Below, one piece after another: positions 31,655 to 37,011 of a stretch of 37,011 nucleotides of DNA (positions are counted from its first letter, which is position 1; each line of letters begins with the position of its first letter). Position numbers and translations under genes: made by a program. The notes beneath the pieces were generated by a model. The model had not been told where the DNA came from. It searched no databases and saw only the letters and a list, made by a program, of their open reading frames with translations. Source of the stretch: Methylococcaceae bacterium UBA662 (lineage in GTDB: Bacteria > Pseudomonadota > Gammaproteobacteria > Methylococcales > Methylomonadaceae); NCBI GenBank assembly GCA_002299425.1, contig DBNW01000004.1, positions 1 through 37,011 on the forward strand, in the 5' to 3' direction.

Positions 31655-32374
31655 TTACGCTTTTGTACCCCTTCGGGGGAGCAAACGGTCAAATTCTGTC
31701 TTTACGACTTGGTAACACTCGCAAACCCGCGCTTCCAACCCTGGCCGATCCAACACCTTGATGTGTCCCCGGCGGTATTCAATCAGCCCCGCGTGCTGCA
31801 ACTTACCTGCGGCCTCAGTGACACCTTCGCGGCGCACGCCAAGCATATTGGCAATCAATTCCTGAGTCATGGTCAACTCGTTCGAAGCGAGCCGGTCAAG
31901 GCTTAATAACAACCAGCGGCAAAGTTGCTGATCCACGGAATGATGCCGGTTGCAGACCGCCGTTTGCGCCATCTGGGTAATCAGGGCTTGGGTGTAACGC
32001 AACAACAAGTGCATCATCGCCCCGTAGTGGTTGAATTCCTTCATCAATAGCTTTCCCAGCAGCCGGTAAGCGTAGCCTTCGCTTTGTACAACCGCCCGGT
32101 TTGGCATAGTGCTGCCACCCATGAACAATGCGATACCTACGACGCCCTCGTGACCGACCACAGCGATCTCCGCCGAGGAACCATTTTCCATCACATAAAG
32201 CAAGGATACGATGCAGGTCGTAGGGAAATAGGCATGACGCAATTCGTCGCCAGATTCGTAAAGGACTTTGCCTAAGGGCATCGGCACCTGCTCCAGATAA
32301 GGGGAAAGCCGCCCGTACACTTCTGCTGGCAAGGCGCTAAGGAGGTGGTTTTGGGGGGTGTCTAAGTCAATCAT
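31655..32374 (-). CDS. Crp/Fnr-family transcription regulator 2
   Basis: The 239-residue product has a cNMP-binding-like domain (VPMPLGKVLYESGDELRHAY, FPTTCIVSLLYVMENGSSAE, IAVVGHEGVVGIALFMGG), dimer helix and an HTH, LTMTQELIANMLGVRREGVT, then LIEYRRGHIKVLDRPGLEA. It belongs to the same subfamily as regulator 1: both share G-V-R-R-x-G-x-T-x-A and E/R-Y-R-R-G-x-x-x-V-L-D-R-x-G-L-E-A. Effector unknown; no FNR-type cysteines in the N-terminus. It is divergent from the squalene-hopene cyclase gene, and two copies of the 16-bp motif lie in the shared upstream region. Confidence 0.88.
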   Translation of the reverse strand: MIDLDTPQNHLLSALPAEVYGRLSPYLEQVPMPLGKVLYESGDELRHAYFPTTCIVSLLYVMENGSSAEIAVVGHEGVVGIALFMGGSTMPNRAVVQSEGYAYRLLGKLLMKEFNHYGAMMHLLLRYTQALITQMAQTAVCNRHHSVDQQLCRWLLLSLDRLASNELTMTQELIANMLGVRREGVTEAAGKLQHAGLIEYRRGHIKVLDRPGLEARVCECYQVVKTEFDRLLPRRGTKA

Positions 32375-32488
32375 AAGTAGCTCTTAAAATTGTCGGTCTA
32401 TATCGGAGGGCTTGCCCGTAAAAAGCCTGGACGAAAAAACGGATCCTATCGCAATGGCCGCAGGATACAAAATCATTGGACTCCATTA

Positions 32489-32504
32489 TGTTCGATACCG
32501 CACA
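32489..32504. promoter_or_regulatory. Island motif, copy 4
   Basis: The site tGTTCGATACCGCACA lies 115-130 bp upstream of regulator 2 (minus strand) and 265 bp before shc. It contains the ATG of a doubtful small frame (32488), which therefore is more likely an operator than a start. The rest of the 394-bp gap holds copy 5 and no convincing gene. Confidence 0.6.
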
Positions 32505-32607
32505 TAACGACCTTACAACCTTAATTCAAACTATACTCATAACCAGCTTAGGTTTGAGCTACTGCAGTTTAGTAGGCATCTGGAAAATTTTTACCCTTGT
32601 GGTTGCC

Positions 32608-32649
32608 GGCAAATACGTTCTGTTCGCTGCCGAACAGAACGTATTTGCC
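32608..32649. promoter_or_regulatory. 42-bp perfect palindrome centred on island motif copy 5
   Basis: The 19-bp arms ggcaaatacgttctgttcg and its exact reverse complement flank a 4-bp centre, ctgc. The middle 16 bp (32621-32636), tGTTCGCTGCCGAACA, is the island motif with perfectly symmetric arms. It lies 120 bp before shc. No T run follows. It can act as a double-strand operator or as a hairpin in the 5' leader of an shc transcript. Confidence 0.75.
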
Positions 32650-32768
32650 GTTGCCACTAGGATGGCAACCAGTAGCTTAAACAACGGGTCAACGGCATGT
32701 CCCCAAACAGCTCCTTTGTGCGGCGGCTAAGACCCAAATAGCAAAGCGAAATCAGAGAACAACAAACC

Positions 32769-34748
32769 ATGCTTAGCGAGACCTGTTCACTTTTCGGCTT
32801 GGATTCCGCCTATACCGCCCGTCCCTACGCCCCATCAACATTAGATAGGGCGATTACCCTGGCTCGGTCGCAGCTTCTGGCCCTACAAAACGAACAAGGC
32901 TATTGGGTATTCGAACTCGAAGCGGATTGCACCATTCCCGCCGAGTACATCCTGATGATGCATTACATGGATGAAATCGACACCACGCTCCAAGCCAAAA
33001 TTGCCAATTTCCTGCGCACACAACAAGGCGCGGACGGCAGCTATCCGCTCTATAAAGGTGGGTCGGGCGACATCAGTTGCACCATCAAAGCGTATTACGC
33101 CCTAAAAATGGCTGGCGATGCCGTCCAAGCCGAACATTTGCGCAAAGCCCGCGAATGGATACTGACCCGTGGCGGTGCCGCCAAGGCCAATGTTTTCACA
33201 CGCATCATGCTGGCGATGTTCGAGCAAATCCCTTGGCGGGCCGTACCTTTCATGCCCGTGGAAATCATGTTATTGCCCAAGTGGTTTCCGTTCCATCTGG
33301 ACAAAGTCTCTTACTGGTCGCGAACCGTGATGGTGCCTCTGTTTATTCTTTGCTCTTACAAAGTTAAAGCCCGCAACCCACAACAAACCGGTATCGTCGA
33401 ACTGTTCGTCACCCCGCCGGATCAAGAAAAAAATTACTTTGCCCACGTCAAAACGCCGCTAGGTAAAGCCATTCTGGCCATAGAGCGCGTGGGGCGTTTG
33501 CTGGAGCCGCTGATTCCCGGTTTCATCCGCCGCAACGCCACCGCTAAAGCCTATGGTTGGTTTATGGCAAGATTAAACGGTTACGATGGCTTGGGGGCGA
33601 TTTTCACGGCGATGGTTAATGCTTATGAAGCCATGGATTGTTTGGGAATCCCTGCTGATGATGAACGGCGGCGTATCGCCAGGGCGGCGATTGACCGTTT
33701 GCTAGTGGTTAAAGATGATATGGCTTACTGCCAACCTTGCGTATCCCCGGTATGGGATACCGGCCTGGCAGCCTTGGCCTTACAGGAAATAGACCGCCAC
33801 GACCACGACCCACAAACTCGGCAAGCCCTGCAAACCGCTTTGCATTGGTTGGCCAGCAAGCAATTAAAGGACGAACCTGGCGATTGGCAAATCCAGCGTC
33901 CCCATTTGCCGGGCGGCGGCTGGGCCTTCCAATTCGGCAATAGCTATTACCCTGATGTCGACGACACCGCCGTGGTGGCGTTGGCTTTTGTCCAGGCCGA
34001 TGACCAAGCCCTTGCCGAGCCTATCAGGCGGGCGGCGAACTGGATCGCGGGCATGCAATCCGGCAATGGCGGTTATGGTGCATTTGACGCCGACAACACT
34101 TGCGGTTATCTCAACCACATTCCGTTTGCCGACCACGGTGCGTTGCTGGACCCGCCGACCGCCGATGTCAGTGCCCGTTGCATCATGTTCCTAGGTAAGC
34201 TGGTCAACCGGCACCCGGAATACAGGGCTGTCATCGACAACTGCATAACCTTCCTGCGCAACGAACAGGAAACCGCTGGTTGCTGGTTTGGTCGTTGGGG
34301 CAGCAATTACATTTATGGCACCTGGTCGGTGCTGGCCGGTTTTGAAAATGTGGGGGTACGCAAGAATGACCCCAGTATCCGCAAAGCCGTGGCCTGGCTA
34401 AAGGACAAGCAACGCGTTGATGGCGGTTGGGGCGAGGATAATGCCAGCTACCACGATGTTACTATCCGTGGCGAAGCCGATACCAGCTCGGCATTCCAGA
34501 CCGCGCTTGCGGTCTTGGCATTACTGTCGGCAGGCGAAGCGGGCTGTGCGGAAATTGAAGCGGGGGTGAATTATTTGCTGAGAACCCAACAAACCGACGG
34601 CTTCTGGAAAGATAAGGGTTTTAACGCGCCCGGCTTCCCTAAAGTGTTTTATCTGAAATACCACGGTTACGATAAATTTTTTCCGCTCTGGGCTCTGGGG
34701 CGTTACCGAAATGAGCAAGTGGCTGCCCCGCGAACCGGAACCAAGTAA
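32769..34748 (+). CDS. shc: Squalene-hopene cyclase
   Basis: The 659-residue protein cyclises squalene to hopene, the first step in hopanoid synthesis, on the inner membrane. The catalytic D-x-D-D motif is DVDD in YPDVDDTAVV (about residues 396-399). QW-type repeats are spread along it: QNEQGYWVFELE, QQGADGSYPLY, QSGNGGYGAFDADN, QRVDGGWGED and QQTDGFWKDKGF. The N-terminal EADCTIPAEY and the C-terminal YHGYDKFFPLWALGRY are also typical. Length is normal. The gene stands alone on this strand and ends before a hairpin terminator. Its place inside a stress island with two copies of the shared motif upstream suggests hopanoids are made as part of an envelope-stress response. Confidence 0.97.
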   Translation: MLSETCSLFGLDSAYTARPYAPSTLDRAITLARSQLLALQNEQGYWVFELEADCTIPAEYILMMHYMDEIDTTLQAKIANFLRTQQGADGSYPLYKGGSGDISCTIKAYYALKMAGDAVQAEHLRKAREWILTRGGAAKANVFTRIMLAMFEQIPWRAVPFMPVEIMLLPKWFPFHLDKVSYWSRTVMVPLFILCSYKVKARNPQQTGIVELFVTPPDQEKNYFAHVKTPLGKAILAIERVGRLLEPLIPGFIRRNATAKAYGWFMARLNGYDGLGAIFTAMVNAYEAMDCLGIPADDERRRIARAAIDRLLVVKDDMAYCQPCVSPVWDTGLAALALQEIDRHDHDPQTRQALQTALHWLASKQLKDEPGDWQIQRPHLPGGGWAFQFGNSYYPDVDDTAVVALAFVQADDQALAEPIRRAANWIAGMQSGNGGYGAFDADNTCGYLNHIPFADHGALLDPPTADVSARCIMFLGKLVNRHPEYRAVIDNCITFLRNEQETAGCWFGRWGSNYIYGTWSVLAGFENVGVRKNDPSIRKAVAWLKDKQRVDGGWGEDNASYHDVTIRGEADTSSAFQTALAVLALLSAGEAGCAEIEAGVNYLLRTQQTDGFWKDKGFNAPGFPKVFYLKYHGYDKFFPLWALGRYRNEQVAAPRTGTK

Positions 34749-34751
34749 AAA

Positions 34752-34792
34752 CATCCGGCTTGGCCTGGCGCCGGATGGGGGTTAAAACCCCC
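34752..34792 (+). terminator. Tandem hairpins after shc
   Basis: Hairpin 1: catccggc (34752-34759) with gccggatg (34770-34777). Hairpin 2: ggggg (34777-34781) with ccccc (34788-34792) around ttaaaa. A further 8-bp inverted pair, ggtttcaa / ttgaaacc, is at 34801-34830. There is no long T run. The 34831-35044 stretch holds no gene that I can see. Confidence 0.5.
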
Positions 34793-35044
34793 TCCGTAAC
34801 GGTTTCAATACCTATAGCGATTTTGAAACCTTAATGACGAGGTCGCCTCGGCACACCGCTACGCTGCTCCTGCATTGCTCTACCTCGCATCCATGCAGTC
34901 GTAATGCGCCTAAACCCCCGTCCCGCATCGACCAATCAAAACCAAATATGCGCTTGTCCTGGAGTACAAATCAGGGTTTGTACTCCTATTTGATTTTTTT
35001 TGATTTTTAAAAAAATCTGAATGCTTTTACGCAAGCCCCGTAGT

Positions 35045-35293
35045 TTAGTTGGCTGGCTCGGCGGGCGGGGTGACGATCACCGTGGTGCTGTCGCCGGTCT
35101 TGCCAGCCTCGCCCTTTTTACCAGCATCACCTTGGGCTCCCGTTTCCCCCTGGACACCTTCGGCACCCGTTGCACCTTTAGCACCCGCCGGGCCTGCAGG
35201 CCCGGCAGGAGCGTTAACCACGGTGGGTTGTTGGTCACAAGCAGCAAGAACTAGCATTGCAAACAGCGTAACTATCATTATCGGACGGTTCAT
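35045..35293 (-). CDS. Collagen-like repeat lipoprotein
   Basis: The 82-residue protein has a leader with lipobox (MLVLAACD), an acidic linker, and about a dozen G-X-Y triplets: GPAGPAGAKGATGAEGVQGE, then TGAQGDAGKKGEAGKTGD. It ends in a PPAEPAN tail. Collagen-like triplets can form trimeric rods; on a lipoprotein they would project from the outer or inner membrane. Bacterial collagen-like lipoproteins of this small size occur in stress clusters. The copy 6 motif (35538) is 245 bp upstream. Confidence 0.85.
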   Translation of the reverse strand: MNRPIMIVTLFAMLVLAACDQQPTVVNAPAGPAGPAGAKGATGAEGVQGETGAQGDAGKKGEAGKTGDSTTVIVTPPAEPAN

Positions 35294-35711
35294 TAGGGAA
35301 TCCTTTAGAATCGAAAAACGGGGTGCGAAGCCTTAAAAAGACTTTCGCGGACAAACCAGGCCGATCGGCAATGTCGCCCTGATGTCTAGGTAGCATAGGC
35401 GGGAACCTCGGGCATTTCAGTACGCCAGCGCACACAGGCGCAGGTAGCCGATGGCATCTCAAGGGCGATAAAAAGGTGGCAAGCTTCCTGTGCACTTGCC
35501 TATCTTTCCTGATCCATTTAAGCATCAAAACCGCTGGTGTACGCTACCGTACAGTCATTGTCATCAAAAAAGCGTCCAATCATCCTCAATGGTTCTTGAA
35601 ACCATCTGATTTCCAATAATCGCTCTTGATTGTGGATTAGAGTGCCGTAACCGTTGCAATCTTTAGGTTCCAATGATTGCGTCCGACGTTTAACTCAATG
35701 GATAAAACCTT
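35294..35711. other. Divergent intergenic region before DUF4398-OmpA pair
   Basis: This 418-bp region separates the collagen-like lipoprotein (-) and the DUF4398 gene (+). An open frame on the minus strand (35235-35528) overlaps the collagen-like gene and has no family features. The only element I can support is island motif copy 6 (35538-35553). Confidence 0.5.
35538..35553. promoter_or_regulatory. Island motif, copy 6
   Basis: The site tGTACGCTACCGTACA has perfect dyad arms TGTACG and CGTACA around CTAC. It lies 159-174 bp upstream of the DUF4398 gene and 245 bp from the collagen-like lipoprotein. Confidence 0.6.
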
Positions 35712-36092
35712 ATGAAAAAATTAACCCATCCCAAAGCAAGCCCTCCGCTAATCAGTGTGGCTATTGCCTTAACCATTGCTGGTTGTGCCAGTGTCGCGCC
35801 GCCTATTGAACAAATGGCGGTTTCCAAAGCGGCGGTCAACTACGCCAGTAGCGCGGGCGGCAACGAGTTTGCGCCGGTTATGCTCAAATCCGCGATGGAC
35901 AAAATGGATGCGGCAGAACGTGCGATGACAGAAGAAAATTATGTGCAAGCCCGGCAACTGGCTGAGCAGGCACAAGTTGATGCGCAACTTGCCGCCGCCA
36001 CCGCCCGTTCCACCAAAGCCCAAAAAGCGGCGGCCGCGTTACAGGAAGGCAACCGCGTGTTACGTCAAGAGATTGACCGTAGCACCCAATAA
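35712..36092 (+). CDS. DUF4398 lipoprotein
   Basis: The 126-residue product has a leader with lipobox (LTIAGCAS), then AVSKAAVNYASSAGGNEFAP, VMLKSAMDKMDAAERAMTEE and NYVQARQLAEQAQVDAQLAA: two helices with the A-P...L-x-x-A-x-x-K-x-x-x-A-x-x-A pattern of DUF4398. The remainder is coiled-coil and polar. It would be anchored in the outer or inner membrane. The next gene, 18 bp downstream, has the same domain fused to OmpA. Confidence 0.9.
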   Translation: MKKLTHPKASPPLISVAIALTIAGCASVAPPIEQMAVSKAAVNYASSAGGNEFAPVMLKSAMDKMDAAERAMTEENYVQARQLAEQAQVDAQLAAATARSTKAQKAAAALQEGNRVLRQEIDRSTQ

Positions 36093-36110
36093 CTAACCAT
36101 CGAGCTTATC

Positions 36111-36914
36111 ATGCAAAAAATCTTATATTTCTCTATGACCCTGATCGCGATTGCGGCAGTGTCCGGCTGTAGTTCCCTGCCACAAAACGCTTCCCTGGCG
36201 GCTGCCCATAGCCATTACAACACAGCACGCTCCAACCCCGATATCACCAATCTGGCGGCGCTGGAATTGCAAGAAGCTAGCGTTTTGCTGAACAAGGCGG
36301 ACAAGGCTTTAAGCAACAATGAAGACGAAGGCAACATTAACCAACTGGCTTATTTGGCCACGCAACAAGTGAGTATCGCCCAGCAAGTCGCCAAACGCAA
36401 AACCGCCGAATTAGTGGTTGCCAACGCCAGCGCCAGCCGCAACGAAGTCCGCTTAGACGCGAGGACGGCGGAAGTTGGACGTAACCGTGACGTGATTGCC
36501 GAACAACAACGCCAGCTTGATGAGTTGAACGCCAAGAAAACTGACCGGGGCATGGTCATCACCTTAAGCGATGTCTTATTCAATGTCGACCAAGCCCAGT
36601 TGAAATCAGCAGGGGTTCACAATGTGCAAAAACTGGCGAATTTTCTGACGCAATACCCTGAATACAGGGTATCAATCGAAGGCCATACCGACAGCACCGG
36701 CGGTGAAGAGCATAATCAAGGCTTGTCCGAACGCCGCGCCCATTCTGTAAAATCGGCATTAATCAACGACGGCATAAGCAGTAACCGCATCGCCACAGAA
36801 GGCTATGGCGAGGGTTCCCCTATCGCCAGCAACGATGATGCAAGCAGCCGCCAATTGAACCGCCGCGTGGAAATTATTCTTTCCGATGCCAATGGCAATA
36901 TCGCACCACGTTAG
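36111..36914 (+). CDS. DUF4398-OmpA peptidoglycan-binding lipoprotein
   Basis: The 267-residue protein has a lipobox (VSGCSS), a DUF4398-like helical domain (about 25-95), a coiled coil, ERNRDVIAEQQRQLDELNAK-like, and an OmpA C-terminal domain (about 148-255) reading LSDVLFNVDQAQLKSAGVHN, VSIEGHTDSTGGEEHNQGLS and ERRAHSVKSALINDGISSNR. The H-T-D-S, L-S-x-x-R-A and N-R-R-V-E-I motifs for binding diaminopimelate are present. It would link an envelope membrane to the cell wall. It forms an operon with the DUF4398 gene. The remaining 97 bp of the window show nothing. Confidence 0.93.
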   Translation: MQKILYFSMTLIAIAAVSGCSSLPQNASLAAAHSHYNTARSNPDITNLAALELQEASVLLNKADKALSNNEDEGNINQLAYLATQQVSIAQQVAKRKTAELVVANASASRNEVRLDARTAEVGRNRDVIAEQQRQLDELNAKKTDRGMVITLSDVLFNVDQAQLKSAGVHNVQKLANFLTQYPEYRVSIEGHTDSTGGEEHNQGLSERRAHSVKSALINDGISSNRIATEGYGEGSPIASNDDASSRQLNRRVEIILSDANGNIAPR

Positions 36915-37011
36915 GTCAAGCTGATGAGCACGGTAGCGGCTACTGTACTGAGCCTAATTGTTTGTATTTTTTCATGGTATTACACAGCGTGTTTTAACAA
37001 ATACTCTTCGT

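Noticed and set aside
32476..32730. Small gene of 84 residues between regulator 2 and shc
   Set aside because: Its ATG overlaps motif copy 4 and its middle is the 42-bp palindrome; the protein has no family features.
34801..34830. CRISPR-like repeat ggtttcaa...ttgaaacc
   Set aside because: Only one copy, no spacers; it is an 8-bp inverted pair after shc.
35235..35528. Minus-strand frame of 97 residues
   Set aside because: It overlaps the collagen-like lipoprotein in another frame, has no ribosome binding site and has random composition.

Overview
The window looks like chromosome of a Gram-negative gammaproteobacterium, most likely a methanotroph-like member of the Methylococcales. That rests on RapA, the metG-rnfB pairing, bfd-bfr, TrhP/YegQ, squalene-hopene cyclase and two PEP-CTERM proteins. 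The lineage call is inference; no methane-oxidation gene or rRNA lies in the window. I see no tRNA, rRNA or CRISPR array.

Layout. 1-1810 is an accessory edge: an IS5-type transposase remnant, a wrecked PEP-CTERM gene, two hairpin repeats and a BrnT-type toxin with a small partner. 2014-5922 is housekeeping: apbC/mrp divergent from metG, then a short RnfB-like ferredoxin protein, followed by an 85-bp MITE with intact 14-bp ends and an 8-bp target duplication. 6812-11647 is a seven-gene, one-direction cluster: FimV-like TPR protein, receiver-like/winged-helix-like protein, MglA-like small GTPase, two roadblock-type proteins, a PAS protein and a PhnD-like protein without signal peptide. I read it as an intracellular polarity or signalling module and consider it the best candidate for an undescribed system.

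11793-16741 is a minus-strand envelope redox operon: TlpA-like thioredoxin, DUF4266 lipoprotein ending in a Gly/Cys tail, DUF3570 outer-membrane-like protein, DsbD and a secreted CXXCH protein. Secreted proteins of unknown role follow (17045-19779), then rapA, a Fur-boxed bfd-bfr pair and trhP. 25311-27152 holds debris: a second copy of the MITE end, a possible gene fragment, a PEP-CTERM ice-binding-like protein and a transposase remnant.

27197-36914 is an envelope/general-stress island: Met-rich secreted protein, two Crp/Fnr-family regulators, PRC-barrel protein, two CsbD proteins, tiny membrane proteins, an entericidin-like lipoprotein, squalene-hopene cyclase, a collagen-like lipoprotein and a DUF4398 / DUF4398-OmpA pair. 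Its promoter regions share a 16-bp near-palindrome, TGTnCGnTnnCGnACA, that I find six times in five intergenic regions and nowhere else by eye. It is plausibly the operator of one or both Crp/Fnr regulators and would tie the island into one regulon.
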